Source of the DNA: JBGAHD01 sp044226395
GTDB taxonomy: Bacteria; Pseudomonadota; Gammaproteobacteria; Xanthomonadales; Ahniellaceae
Assembly (NCBI GenBank): GCA_044226395.1
Contig: JBGAHD010000001.1
Coordinates: 930,001 to 994,000 of the forward strand
DNA: 64,000 nt
Direction of reading: 5' to 3'
In this document: piece by piece, positions 16,555-26,047 of the stretch
Position numbering within the stretch: the stretch's first letter is position 1
Layout of the letters: each line of letters opens with the position of its first letter
The notes under the pieces: generated by a model
Databases searched by the model: none
Told to the model about the DNA's origin: nothing
The model's input: the letters and a program-made list of their open reading frames with translations, nothing else
Translations under genes and position numbers: made by a program

Positions 16555-19500
16555 ATGCCTGCGCTGAATAGCGAAAAACCTGCTTGGGCCGGTGCCGCAC
16601 GCACCGCGGGATCCATCCACGCCACACGCACCCGAAGGCTTGCCCTGCGCTGTCTCCACGCGTTTATCCTGCTATTCGCGCCGATAGTCGCGCTGGCCCA
16701 GCCCGTTTTTTCCGGTTCGCCCACCAATGGCGCGCCGATCATGCTTTATGCGTTGACACCCTCGGGCACGGCCTCCACAAATCTGACGATCACTAATGTC
16801 GGCACCGGCTCGGATCTGTTTCTCAATCCGCAGGCGGTGACCACGCCGATCACGACCTCGCTCAACAGCACGCAAAGCTTGATGCCGGGCGAGTCGCGCA
16901 GCTTCACGGTGACGTGCACGCCGACGGCCGCGGGCATCTACAACGCCAATCTGGTGATCCAGACCAACGACGCGGCGCAGCCGACGGTGACGTATCAGAT
17001 CATGTGCACCGCGGCCACGGCGGGCCCGAGTTGCCCGGTGATCGGTGTCGCCGGCAATGGTCAAACGCAAGCGGTCGGCACCACGTTCCAGCCGATGCAG
17101 GTCAAGCAGGCGCGCTTCGCCGCGGTGGCGCCGACGACGCCGGTGGTCTTCACCTGGCAGATCACCTCGGGTAACGCGACGTTCCAGGCCAATGGCGCGA
17201 CCAGCTTCAGTCAGACCGTCAACTTCACGCCTTTCGGTGGCGCGTTGTACGACGCCTTTGCGTCCACCGCGATCGTGGCCGGCAACACGCCGGGCACGGT
17301 GACGGTGACGGTCAACAGTTCTGATTGCACATCGAGCGCCGCGCACACGTTCAACGCCACGATCGCGGCGGGCGGCCAGCCTTTCCGCATCGTCGCTGGC
17401 GAAGGCAATGGCGCGACCGTGGCGCCGGGACAGACCTTGACGCTCGGTGGCACGATCGAACTCAACGCGGCGGGCCGGCCGTCGCGCCCTGATCAACCCT
17501 TGGGTGGCGTCTCGGCCGTCAACTTGCAGATCAACGGCGGCGATGCCCGCTTCAGCAATGGCACTTCGTCGATCTCGGCCTTGGTGAATCAAACGACGAA
17601 GACCTTCACCGCCGACGTGATCGCGGGTTCGCAGCTCGGCGACGTGGTCATTGACGCGACTTCGCCGCTGGCGAGTCCGGCGCAGTTTCGCTTCACGGTT
17701 GGCGAGCGCAAGACCATTCGCGTGGTCAGTGGCGCCAATCAGCAAGGTCGGCCGGGCGAAGCGGGCCAACCGCTCGTGGTCGAAGTGCTCAATGCCAACA
17801 ACCAGCCGGTTGCTGGCGAGAAGGTGTTCTGGCAGGTCGCGTTTGGTTTCGGCGTCACGCTGGCGTCGGACTCGTCGGTGACCGACGCGAATGGCCGCGC
17901 CAGCATGAACTTCACCTTCGGCAATCAGCCGACCACGGCCGTGATCGACGCGCGCCTGGGTTCGGGTGATGGCGTGCGCTTTCAAGTGTCGAGCACGCTC
18001 GGCGGTCTGCGCCTGATCAGCGGTGACGCGCAGTTGGGCGTGATCGGCTCGCAGGGCGATCCGCTGGTGTTCCAGCTCAGCGACGACAACGGTCAGGCGG
18101 TGGTCGGCCAGACGGTGACGTTCGCGGTGGCCGAAGGCGCCGCGACTTTGCTCAACACATCGGAAATCACCGACGCGCAGGGCCGCGCGAGCGCGCGTTT
18201 CCGCTTCGGCGCCACGCCGGGTCAGTCGCGCATTCAAGCCGCGGCCGGCAATGCCACGGCGTTCGCGACGGTCAATGCGCTCGGCGGCGTGCTGTCGATC
18301 AGCAGCGGCAATGGTCAGTCGGGCGCCACCGGCGCGCGTCTGGCGCAGCCGCTGGTGGTGCAACTCGCGCAAGCGCCGGCGCAAGCAAAGGCGCTCGGTG
18401 GCGTGGCCGTGACCTGGAGCGTGCTCAGTGGCGGCGGCACGCTGTCGTCGACGACCAGTCTGACCGGCGCCGATGGTCGCGCCAGCAATGAATTCACGCT
18501 CGGCGCGCAAGCCGGCATCGCGCAGATTCAAGCGAGCATTCCCGGCGCGACGCCGGTGGTGTTCACCGCCACGGGGGTCGACAACGCGCCCGTGGGCGTG
18601 CGGTTCGAGATCGCCTCGGGCAACAACCAGGCGCTGCCGACCAATACGCCTTCGGCGCCGCTGGTGGTGCGCGTGCGCAATGCTCAAGGTCAGGCCGTGG
18701 CCGGAGCCTTGGTCAATTGGCGCGTGACGCCAGCGGTCAATGGGTCGGCCAATCCCGCGACGTCGACGACCAACGCGCAGGGCGAAGCCTCGACCGTGGT
18801 CACCCTGGGCCTGCCCGGCGGCGCGACCGTGATCGCGACCTTGCCCAATGTGCCCGGCAGTGGCGCGCTCAACTTCGCGCTCAATGGCGGCGTGCGCAAC
18901 CTCGATGGCCTGACCGACAACCAGCGCCGTGTCGCCGGCGCGATCGATTCGGCCTGTCCGAATCTGGCCTTCGCCAACAATCTCTCGGCCGCGCAGCAGG
19001 ATCTGTTGCAGCGCTGTTCCGAACTCGTGGTCAACGCCGGCACGCGCCCCGGCGACGTGCGCGGCGCGCTCAATCAGATGCTGGCCGACGAAGCCGGCGC
19101 GCAGGGCGACGCGGCCTTGTCGACCATGGGCGCGCAGTTCGACAACCTCAAGGCGCGCATCGCGGCGCTGCGCGCGGGCAGCTCGGGCATCAACATCGGC
19201 GGCTTGTCGGTCGTGGGTGGCGGCGGCGCCCTGCCCCTGTCCTTCCTGCCTTCGGCGATCCTGGGCAACAACGCCGAGCCCACGGGCGAAGCGGGCGCGG
19301 AATTCAGTCGCTGGGGCTTCTTCGCCACGGGCACGATCGGTCGCGGCGATCGCAACGCTGACAGCCAGCAACCGGGCTTCGAGTTCGACACTTATGGCCT
19401 GACCGCGGGCGTCGACTACCGCTACAGCGATGCCCTGGTGCTGGGCATGGCCGTGGGCTACAACAACAACAACACCGACATCGGCGCCAATCAGGGCAGC

Positions 19501-20193
19501 CTCAAGACGAGCGGCTACAGTATTTCGGGCTATTCGACGTTTTACCGTGGTAACAGCTTCTACACCGACGCGGTGCTGACTTGGGGACGCAACAACTACG
19601 ACATCGATCGGCGCATCCGCTACACCATCAATGGCCTGAGCGGCGGCACGACCACGGTCGATCAGACCGCGAGCGCCTCGCCCGACGGCGATCAGGTGTC
19701 GCTGGCGATGTCGCTGGGTCACGATTTCAACCGCGGCGGCTGGACCTTCGGCCCGTATCTGCGCGCCAACTACACCAAGATCGATTTCGATCCCTATGTC
19801 GAGCGCATGTCCAATCCGTCGGCGCCCGGCGCGGGCCTGGCGATGGCGGTGAGCGGTCGCGAGCTGAAGTCGCTCGAGGGCGTGATCGGCGGCAAGGCCA
19901 GCTTCGCCAAGAGCACCAGTTGGGGCGTGCTGATGCCCAACGTCACGCTCGAATGGCTGCACGAATTCGAAGACGACCCGCAAGCCATCGTCACGCGTTT
20001 CGTCAACGATCCGACCAATACCCTGATCAGCATCGACCCGGGCTCGGTGGACACCGACTACTTCAACCTGGGACTGGGCTTGTCGGGTATTTTCGCCAAT
20101 GGACGTTCCGCGTTCTTGTACTACGAGCATCGCGCCGGTCAGGCCGATTTCTCGCAGGACAGCCTGGCGCTGGGCGTGAGAATCGAATTCTGA
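16555..20193 (+). CDS. Autotransporter with bacterial Ig-like repeats and C-terminal beta-barrel
   Basis: A 1212-residue outer-membrane protein. An extended N-terminus ends in a hydrophobic signal segment (CLHAFILLFAPIVALAQ). It is followed by an ASH/HYDIN-like beta domain, then repeated Ig-like modules recognisable by recurring 'V(S/T)GxNQ-GxxGxxxxxPLVV-VxxxxxxxVxGxxVxW' and 'TDANGRAS' patterns, a helical linker (DNQRRVAGAIDSACP, DLLQRCSELV), and a barrel of about 280 residues ending in VRIEF with terminal Phe. This is a type Va-like surface protein, probably an adhesin or stalk. ATG 16555 follows GGGGACGGGG; an upstream ATG at 16501 is less likely. Confidence 0.88.
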   Translation: MPALNSEKPAWAGAARTAGSIHATRTRRLALRCLHAFILLFAPIVALAQPVFSGSPTNGAPIMLYALTPSGTASTNLTITNVGTGSDLFLNPQAVTTPITTSLNSTQSLMPGESRSFTVTCTPTAAGIYNANLVIQTNDAAQPTVTYQIMCTAATAGPSCPVIGVAGNGQTQAVGTTFQPMQVKQARFAAVAPTTPVVFTWQITSGNATFQANGATSFSQTVNFTPFGGALYDAFASTAIVAGNTPGTVTVTVNSSDCTSSAAHTFNATIAAGGQPFRIVAGEGNGATVAPGQTLTLGGTIELNAAGRPSRPDQPLGGVSAVNLQINGGDARFSNGTSSISALVNQTTKTFTADVIAGSQLGDVVIDATSPLASPAQFRFTVGERKTIRVVSGANQQGRPGEAGQPLVVEVLNANNQPVAGEKVFWQVAFGFGVTLASDSSVTDANGRASMNFTFGNQPTTAVIDARLGSGDGVRFQVSSTLGGLRLISGDAQLGVIGSQGDPLVFQLSDDNGQAVVGQTVTFAVAEGAATLLNTSEITDAQGRASARFRFGATPGQSRIQAAAGNATAFATVNALGGVLSISSGNGQSGATGARLAQPLVVQLAQAPAQAKALGGVAVTWSVLSGGGTLSSTTSLTGADGRASNEFTLGAQAGIAQIQASIPGATPVVFTATGVDNAPVGVRFEIASGNNQALPTNTPSAPLVVRVRNAQGQAVAGALVNWRVTPAVNGSANPATSTTNAQGEASTVVTLGLPGGATVIATLPNVPGSGALNFALNGGVRNLDGLTDNQRRVAGAIDSACPNLAFANNLSAAQQDLLQRCSELVVNAGTRPGDVRGALNQMLADEAGAQGDAALSTMGAQFDNLKARIAALRAGSSGINIGGLSVVGGGGALPLSFLPSAILGNNAEPTGEAGAEFSRWGFFATGTIGRGDRNADSQQPGFEFDTYGLTAGVDYRYSDALVLGMAVGYNNNNTDIGANQGSLKTSGYSISGYSTFYRGNSFYTDAVLTWGRNNYDIDRRIRYTINGLSGGTTTVDQTASASPDGDQVSLAMSLGHDFNRGGWTFGPYLRANYTKIDFDPYVERMSNPSAPGAGLAMAVSGRELKSLEGVIGGKASFAKSTSWGVLMPNVTLEWLHEFEDDPQAIVTRFVNDPTNTLISIDPGSVDTDYFNLGLGLSGIFANGRSAFLYYEHRAGQADFSQDSLALGVRIEF

Positions 20194-20260
20194 TGAGGCC
20201 TATGCGCACACTCGCCCCAGTCAACACGCCCATGGCATCGGCTTCCCGGGAGCGTCCCCG

Positions 20261-20962
20261 ATGATTGAGTTCGGTCACCGCACGCACGTGGGCCTGCGCC
20301 GCGAGCACAACGAAGACACCTATTACGCCGACGCCGATCTGGGTCTGTGGCTGGTCGCCGACGGCATGGGCGGTCACGAGAATGGCGAAGTCGCCAGCGC
20401 GCTCGCCCGCGACACCCTGATCGACGAAATCAACAAGGGCCAGACCCTGGCGCGCGCGATCCAGTCGGCGGACGAGGAAATCATCCGTCACTCCAATCGC
20501 CGCACCCAGGCCCTGCCCATGGGTACGACCATCGCCGCGCTGCGCCTGAAGGACAACGACTTCGAGGCCGCCTGGGTTGGCGACAGCCGCGTGTACATGT
20601 GGAATGGCGCGCTCAAGCAGATCTCGCAGGATCACTCCTACGTGCGCGAACTGATCGAGCAAGGCGCGATCAGTCCGGAACAGGCGCGCACGCATCCGCA
20701 TCGCAACGTCGTCACCCAAGCGCTGGGCGTCACTGACCCGCAAAGCCTGCGCGTGGAAACCATCGCCGGCACGCTGGAACCGGGCAATCAGATCCTGATC
20801 TGCTCCGACGGCCTGACCGAGGAAGTCGATGACGAGATGATCGGCAGCTTGCTCGGTCGCGGCGATCTGTCGGCGCAGGAATGCGTCGATCACCTGATCC
20901 TGGCCGCGCTCGATGGCGGCGGTTCGGACAACGTCACCGTGATCCTGTTGCGACGCAAGTAG
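20261..20962 (+). CDS. PP2C-family Ser/Thr protein phosphatase (Stp1/PrpC-like)
   Basis: A 233-residue soluble phosphatase. PP2C metal-binding motifs are intact: RREHNEDTYY (motif with Glu/Asp), LWLVADGMGGHENGE, MGTTIAAL, WVGDSRVYM, ICSDGLTEEV and GGGSDNVTVIL. It removes phosphate from Ser/Thr, commonly reversing a PknB-type kinase. Such a kinase lies next to it in convergent orientation (end at 21083), so the two probably form a functional pair although they cannot be one operon. Confidence 0.93.
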   Translation: MIEFGHRTHVGLRREHNEDTYYADADLGLWLVADGMGGHENGEVASALARDTLIDEINKGQTLARAIQSADEEIIRHSNRRTQALPMGTTIAALRLKDNDFEAAWVGDSRVYMWNGALKQISQDHSYVRELIEQGAISPEQARTHPHRNVVTQALGVTDPQSLRVETIAGTLEPGNQILICSDGLTEEVDDEMIGSLLGRGDLSAQECVDHLILAALDGGGSDNVTVILLRRK

Positions 20963-21082
20963 TCGTCGCGTTTCGGCGCGTGGTGATCTCGCCACGCGCG
21001 TGACTTCCAGAGATGATTCCTCGACGTCGTGGCGATGCGCCAAGTCGCCGCGCTTCAGCGCGCAGCCACTACGCCACGTGCC

Positions 21083-22564
21083 TCACTGCCCGAGCTGCTT
21101 CCTCGAATCCGCGGCGATGCGTTGCAAGGCCGCGTTGTTGGGATCGGCCTTGAGGCCTTCCTCGGCGAGCACCATCGAGCCGTTGAAGATGTTGCGATCG
21201 AACGCGGCCTTGGCCTTGGTCTCGTAGTAGGCCGCGATCTGGCCGAGGCCGGCCTTGGCGTCGGCGTTTTCGGGATCGATCGCGAGCGCGCGCAAGAACA
21301 GATCCACCGCGCAATCGCCCGGCGGCGAGCTGATGCGACGACCGCTCTCGACCAGACCGATCTTCATGTATTCCTGCGCGCGACGGACCAGCGAGGCGAC
21401 ATCGTCGGCGCCGACTTGATCGGGCCCGAGATCGGTCACCGGCACCTGCGGCGGTTCCGTGATCGGCGGTTGATTGGGGTCTTCCGTGGGTTGCTCGACC
21501 ACGGTCGGCGTGTCGGTCGGCTTGTCGACCTTCTCGCCGCGTCCGAACAGCGCCCACATCGCGATCGCGACCAGCGCGATGCCACCGACGAGACCGCCAT
21601 ACACGATGTACGGCGAGCGCGCGACCGCCGCCGCGCCACTGGCGCCCGTCGACGACTGGCGCGCCTGCGGGCCCGCCGCGCGCTGTTGATCGGTGCGCGA
21701 CAAGCGCGGCGACGCGCGCTTGCGCGTGCCGTGGCCATCGCGAATGGCTTGGCCTTGCGGCGAGCTGGAGAGCAGCTGATCGCACGCCGCGACGAACGCT
21801 TCGCCCGTGGCATAGCGATCGTCGGCGTTCTTCGCCATCAAGCCATCGATCAGCGGCTGCAGCCACTGCAGATCGTTCGGCAGCTGCGGCAGCGGATGAG
21901 TGACATGCATCAACGCGATGGTGAACGGATCGGCCGCGTCATAAGGCGGCGAGCCGGTCAGCATCTCGAACAGCATCGCGCCCAGGCTGTACAAGTCGGA
22001 GCGGCCGTCGACCTTTTCGGCGCGCGCCTGCTCGGGGCTCATGTAGTGCGGCGTGCCGATCGACGACCCGGCTTGCGTGGCCATGGTCTTCTGATCCATC
22101 GACTTGGCGATGCCGAAATCGGCCAGCACCGCCGTGCCATTGCCCTTGAACAGCACATTGCCGGGCTTCACGTCGCGATGGACGAAGCCCATTTCGTGCG
22201 CGTAATGCAGACCCATCGCCACTTCGCGCGCCACGTCCAGGGCTTCGGCGATGCTGATGCCGCCGGAGAGTTTCTCGCGCAAGGTGCCGCCGGGAATGAA
22301 CTCCGCGGCCAGGTAGTAAATCGTGCCGTGCTGACCGATGTCGAACACGGTCACCAAGTTGGGATGACTCAACTTGGCCGTGATCCGACCTTCCTTGAGA
22401 AACCGATCGGTGAATTCCTGATTGGCCGCCAGCGCCGGCGCCATGACCTTGAGCGCGACCTCGCGATCGAGCGACTCCTGCAAGGCCAGATAGACCGAGG
22501 CCATGCCGCCCACGCCAAGGGGGCGGATCATTCGATAGCCGGGAATGCGGGGCAGCTCGGTCAC
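21083..22564 (-). CDS. Membrane-anchored PknB-type Ser/Thr protein kinase
   Basis: A 493-residue kinase. The N-terminal catalytic domain (about residues 9-265) has the glycine loop GVGGMASVY, VALKVM lysine, the catalytic loop HRDVKPGNVLF and DFGIAKS, with activation segment GSSIGTPHYMSPEQ. A basic, Ser/Ala-rich juxtamembrane stretch leads to one membrane helix (YIVYGGLVGGIALVAIAMW, about 320-340). A Pro/Thr-rich linker and a helical TPR-like C-terminal part are therefore predicted periplasmic. No PASTA repeats are present, unlike Gram-positive PknB, so the sensed signal is unknown. The neighbouring PP2C is the likely antagonist. Confidence 0.92.
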   Translation of the reverse strand: MTELPRIPGYRMIRPLGVGGMASVYLALQESLDREVALKVMAPALAANQEFTDRFLKEGRITAKLSHPNLVTVFDIGQHGTIYYLAAEFIPGGTLREKLSGGISIAEALDVAREVAMGLHYAHEMGFVHRDVKPGNVLFKGNGTAVLADFGIAKSMDQKTMATQAGSSIGTPHYMSPEQARAEKVDGRSDLYSLGAMLFEMLTGSPPYDAADPFTIALMHVTHPLPQLPNDLQWLQPLIDGLMAKNADDRYATGEAFVAACDQLLSSSPQGQAIRDGHGTRKRASPRLSRTDQQRAAGPQARQSSTGASGAAAVARSPYIVYGGLVGGIALVAIAMWALFGRGEKVDKPTDTPTVVEQPTEDPNQPPITEPPQVPVTDLGPDQVGADDVASLVRRAQEYMKIGLVESGRRISSPPGDCAVDLFLRALAIDPENADAKAGLGQIAAYYETKAKAAFDRNIFNGSMVLAEEGLKADPNNAALQRIAADSRKQLGQ

Positions 22565-22641
22565 GCGGTAAGTCCCTCTCGTCCGCGGACAAAGATAGCA
22601 AACGAACGCGGCCCTGCCACGCGCGGCGACGACAGGGGCAG

Positions 22642-22674
22642 AAAAACAAAACGGGGCGGCACTGGGCCGCCCCG
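22642..22674 (-). terminator. Rho-independent terminator after the cytochrome gene
   Basis: On the minus strand: stem CGGGGCGGC with GCCGCCCCG, then GTTTTGTTTTT. It separates the cytochrome gene from the kinase gene. Confidence 0.85.
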
Positions 22675-22700
22675 CGAGATCGAGCGAACGCGGGCGCGCC

Positions 22701-24011
22701 TCAGGGCGCCGCCGCGCGCACTTCCTTGAGTGCGCCGAGGAAGCGGCTCATGGCGTAGCTGTCCTGATTGGCGACCGTGTCGTACAGCGCGTCCAGGCGC
22801 GTTTGAAGAAGCTTGGAGCGCTGCTCGTCCAGGCTGCCGGCGTTCTGGAACGCCACGACCACGGACTGCACCGCCATCGCGCCCTGTTCGGCGGCCGAGA
22901 AATCGCGGAACTCGCCGCGCTCGGCGTCGGCGACCAGACTCGACAGGATCGGCTTCAAGGCGCCAGCGTTGAAATCATAGGCCGCGACCTTGGGCAGTTC
23001 CGCGCGAATCGACGCGGAAAGCTCGCGCGCCGCCGCGAACGTGGCCTGACGATCGCGCAGCGTCGCTTGATGCAGCCCACGCGTCATCTGGAACAAACGA
23101 TCGGACGCCGGCTTGTCGACCACCGACAGCACGTGACGGAACATCACGAGGTTCGAGTCGTTCAAGCGCACCACGCCCGGGCCCAGGCCCGTGCCTTGGC
23201 GCGGGCCCCATTTGCCGGCGTTCATCGGCTTGTGGCACGCGTGGCAATCGAATAGCACGAGTTCGGGGAAGATGCCGGTCCAGCCCGCGCGCTCGTCGAC
23301 CAGGGTATCGAGCAAGGTCGTGGCGGCGATGCCCTGACCCACGCCCCAATCGCGCACGCCGTTCCAGTTGCCCTTGCGCGCGCGATAGTCCTCGTCGACC
23401 TTGTAGTGCGGGTTCAACCACGTGAAGGTATCGAGCTCGAACGACAGGCGCGGATGACCCGCGCCCATGATGCGATGCGTGATCATGCGATCGCGCGTGC
23501 CCATGTGACAGGTCAGGCACAGTTCCGCGCGTTGAATCGGATCCTCGGTGGCGTAGGCGCCCTTGGCGAGATTGTCGGCGTGGTTGGCGCCCTTGTCGGC
23601 GTGCGAGTTGATCCACTGCTCGGCACCGCCGTGACAGGCCTCGCAACCGATGCCGTCGGTGATCTGAAATTTTTCGCCGCGCTGCGCGACGGGCACGTTG
23701 TCGGCGTGGCAATCGAGACAGACCTTGGCGCCGGTGGCGTCGCCCAGGCCGAGCTTGCGCGCGATCGCCTGACCTTCGGCGCTGCTCAAGGCTTGATAGG
23801 CCTTGGTCGCATGCGGATCGAATTCCTGCCACAAGGCGAATTCGTTCTGCATGACGTTGGATTCCTTGAACGCCTGCGTGGCGCCGTGACAGACGCTGCT
23901 CGCGCAGGTGGCCACGCCCAGGTGCTTGTGCCGCGCGATCTCGTCGACCGAAGAGGCCATGGCCCAGTTCGACAGCGCCAGCAAACCGATCCCCAACCAG
24001 CAAAGCTTCAT
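22701..24011 (-). CDS. Exported multihaem c-type cytochrome (c554-like)
   Basis: A 436-residue protein with signal peptide MKLCWLGIGLLALSNWAMAS. Four CXXCH sites are visible (CLDCH about residue 97, CEACH about 122, CLTCH about 164, CHACH about 254) plus an unusual CASSVCH at 36-42 with four residues between the cysteines (CX4CH), suggesting five haems. The N-terminal half resembles the cytochrome c554 type; the C-terminal 170 residues carry no cysteine and are mostly helical. A periplasmic electron carrier is likely, but partners are unknown: no cytochrome maturation, nitrite or sulfite gene is adjacent. It stands alone with its own terminator. Confidence 0.82.
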   Translation of the reverse strand: MKLCWLGIGLLALSNWAMASSVDEIARHKHLGVATCASSVCHGATQAFKESNVMQNEFALWQEFDPHATKAYQALSSAEGQAIARKLGLGDATGAKVCLDCHADNVPVAQRGEKFQITDGIGCEACHGGAEQWINSHADKGANHADNLAKGAYATEDPIQRAELCLTCHMGTRDRMITHRIMGAGHPRLSFELDTFTWLNPHYKVDEDYRARKGNWNGVRDWGVGQGIAATTLLDTLVDERAGWTGIFPELVLFDCHACHKPMNAGKWGPRQGTGLGPGVVRLNDSNLVMFRHVLSVVDKPASDRLFQMTRGLHQATLRDRQATFAAARELSASIRAELPKVAAYDFNAGALKPILSSLVADAERGEFRDFSAAEQGAMAVQSVVVAFQNAGSLDEQRSKLLQTRLDALYDTVANQDSYAMSRFLGALKEVRAAAP

Positions 24012-24092
24012 CGCTTACCTCCCCAGGTTCACGGTCTCATACGCGGAAAGCGCCCCACGGCTATTATGCCACCCGCGCGCGCCCTGCCAATG

Positions 24093-24845
24093 TCAACGCG
24101 GATCGGTGCCCGAATCGGACACCGTGGCCGCCGCTTCCAGTCGACGCCACAGCGATGGCGCCTTGGCCGCCTTCTCGATCGCGCTCAGGCGCGCCTCGTG
24201 TCGCGCCAGATCCTCGCCCTCGGCGCGCAGCACGCGCAAGGTCGCCGAATTCGAGGCGCGCAAGGTCACGCGCGTGTCGCGGCGTTTTTGCTCGGCGGCC
24301 GCGTCGAGCGACAGCATCAGGCTGGCCTGACCGGCAGTCATGGCCAGATAGACGTCGGCGAGCAAGGACGCGTCGAGCAAGGCCCCGTGCAGCTCGCGAT
24401 GACTGTTGTCGATGCCCAGGCGCTTACACAGCGCGTCGAGGCTGTTCTTCTGACCCGGATAACGCTCGCGCGCCAGGGTCAGGGTGTCGAGCACGGACAC
24501 CAGATCGCGCGAACGCGCGCCCGCGGGATCGACCAGGGCCAGTTCGGCATCGAGAAACGACAAGTCGAACGCGGCGTTGTGGATCACCAGCTCCGCGCCC
24601 CGCAGGAACTCCAGCAGCTCGCCGACGACGTCGCGAAAGCGCGGCTTGTCGCTCAAGAACTCCGTGGTCAGGCCGTGCACCTCGAGCGCGCCGGGGTCGC
24701 TGTCGCGATCGGGGTTGAGGTAACGATGAAACGTCACGCCCGTGCGGCGGCGCTCGATCAACTCGACGCAGCCGATTTCAATGATGCGATGACCACGTTC
24801 GGCCGACAGGCCCGTGGTCTCGGTATCGAACACGATCTGGCGCAT
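24093..24845 (-). CDS. dnaQ: DNA polymerase III epsilon subunit (proofreading 3'-5' exonuclease)
   Basis: A 250-residue DEDDh exonuclease. ExoI is in VFDTETTGL, ExoII in LVIHNAAFDLSFLDAEL and ExoIII around HRELHGALLDASLLADVYL, followed by a C-terminal tail (about 185-250) that in the family binds the alpha subunit. Begins directly with MRQIVFDTETTG. It lies seven bases after rnhA on the same strand; in E. coli the two genes are adjacent but divergent. Confidence 0.96.
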   Translation of the reverse strand: MRQIVFDTETTGLSAERGHRIIEIGCVELIERRRTGVTFHRYLNPDRDSDPGALEVHGLTTEFLSDKPRFRDVVGELLEFLRGAELVIHNAAFDLSFLDAELALVDPAGARSRDLVSVLDTLTLARERYPGQKNSLDALCKRLGIDNSHRELHGALLDASLLADVYLAMTAGQASLMLSLDAAAEQKRRDTRVTLRASNSATLRVLRAEGEDLARHEARLSAIEKAAKAPSLWRRLEAAATVSDSGTDPR

Positions 24846-24852
24846 GCGCGCG

Positions 24853-25302
24853 TTATCCCATCAGCGCGCGCAAGGCCGCGCGCGCCTGTTCGTCGACTCG
24901 TTCGTTCTCGGCGTGGCCGCTGTGGCCACGCACCCATTCCCAGCTCACGTGATGGCGCGCGAGTTGCGCGTCCAGCGCCTGCCACAGATCCTGATTGCGC
25001 ACCGGTTCGCGCGCGGCCGTGCGCCAACCGTTGCGTTTCCATTTCTCCAGCCACTCGGTGACGCCGCGCTGGAGGTATTGCGAGTCCGTCGACAGATGCA
25101 CGCGGCTGGGGCGCGTGAGCGTTTCCAGCGCGCGGATCGCGGCGAGCATTTCCATGCGGTTGTTGGTGGTGTCGGGCTCGGCGCCGCTGACCATGCGTTC
25201 GCGATCGCCGTAACGCAACAGCGCGGCCCAGCCACCGGGTCCTGGGTTTCCGCTGCAGGCGCCGTCGGTGAAGATCTCCACCGGCTGCGACGCCGCCGTC
25301 AT
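24853..25302 (-). CDS. rnhA: Ribonuclease HI
   Basis: A 149-residue enzyme that degrades the RNA strand of RNA-DNA hybrids. The four catalytic carboxylates are visible in FTDGACSGNPGPGGW (Asp), NNRMEMLAAI (Glu), LSTDSQYL (Asp) and NERVDEQA (Asp). The longer open frame starting at 25674 is a shadow of the methyltransferase; the ATG at 25302 matches family length and overlaps the methyltransferase stop by four bases. Confidence 0.97.
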   Translation of the reverse strand: MTAASQPVEIFTDGACSGNPGPGGWAALLRYGDRERMVSGAEPDTTNNRMEMLAAIRALETLTRPSRVHLSTDSQYLQRGVTEWLEKWKRNGWRTAAREPVRNQDLWQALDAQLARHHVSWEWVRGHSGHAENERVDEQARAALRALMG

Positions 25303-25973
25303 GCCGCCACCTCGATCGCGCGCGCGGTCGGCACCAGCGCGCCGTTGCCGCGCGCGAACGCGGGCCGACGCGGGCGCAACGGAATGACCGTCGCCGCCGA
25401 TTTGATCGCGCGCAGCGCCACCACCGCGCGCCAGTCGCCGGATTCGCTCCACGCATGCGTGCTGCCGGCCGGGTGCCAGCGCGGGCCGAGGCCGATGCTG
25501 CGCACCACGGTCAGGCCCAATTGCCGCAGCAACTGTCGGCGTCGCGCCGGCAAGGACGGCCGCAGATGACGACGCGCGCTCGCGTCCGAGGCGCGACGGC
25601 GCCACCACCACGGACTCGCGGGATTGAGACAAAACAACGTCAGCTCGCCACCCGGCGCCAGCACGCGAATGCACTCGCGCAGCAAGGCCGGCGAGGCCAC
25701 GCGCATGTCGAGCGCGTGCTGCAACACGATCATGCGCAGGGAGTCATCGGCGAACGGCAGTTCGGCCTCGGCGCAGCGCAGCGCGCCGGCCAGATGGCCT
25801 GGACGATGGGCATCGGGATAGAGAATCGCGGCGCCATCGTCGCAATCGGGGCCGGGCATCAGGCGCAGCATTTCGGCGAAATGCGCCGATTCGCGCGCGA
25901 GCCAAGTCAGCTCGGCCTCGAAAACGCCCGCGTCACGCCATTCGTTCCACAGCTGCGGCATTGCAACATCCAC
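25299..25973 (-). CDS. Class I SAM-dependent methyltransferase (YafS-like)
   Basis: A 224-residue protein. Recognisable are DSLRMIVLQHALDM, a post-motif RECIRVLAPGGELTLFCLNP and WWWRRR; the glycine-rich SAM motif I is weak (GPDCDDGAAILYPD). In E. coli a methyltransferase gene (yafS) sits between gloB and rnhA, and the same order here supports that assignment. Substrate unknown. Start may be ATG 25973 or ATG 25961 (MPQLWNEW), the latter more family-like. Confidence 0.85.
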   Translation of the reverse strand: MDVAMPQLWNEWRDAGVFEAELTWLARESAHFAEMLRLMPGPDCDDGAAILYPDAHRPGHLAGALRCAEAELPFADDSLRMIVLQHALDMRVASPALLRECIRVLAPGGELTLFCLNPASPWWWRRRASDASARRHLRPSLPARRRQLLRQLGLTVVRSIGLGPRWHPAGSTHAWSESGDWRAVVALRAIKSAATVIPLRPRRPAFARGNGALVPTARAIEVAA

Positions 25974-26047
25974 ACTTCACCACCGCGTCCGGGGCCTCGG
26001 GCCTGATTGTGATACAAACCGCGTCCCAAGCCCAAGACACCCGCCGC

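Noticed and set aside
16672..20130. Minus-strand open frame of 1152 codons opposite the autotransporter gene
   Set aside because: Antisense shadow of a GC-rich gene: no family features, composition dominated by Arg, His and Gly, while the plus strand has a signal peptide, repeats and barrel.
24853..25674. Long N-terminal extension of RNase HI
   Set aside because: The extension is the antisense-frame reading through the methyltransferase gene; the conserved protein starts at 25302.
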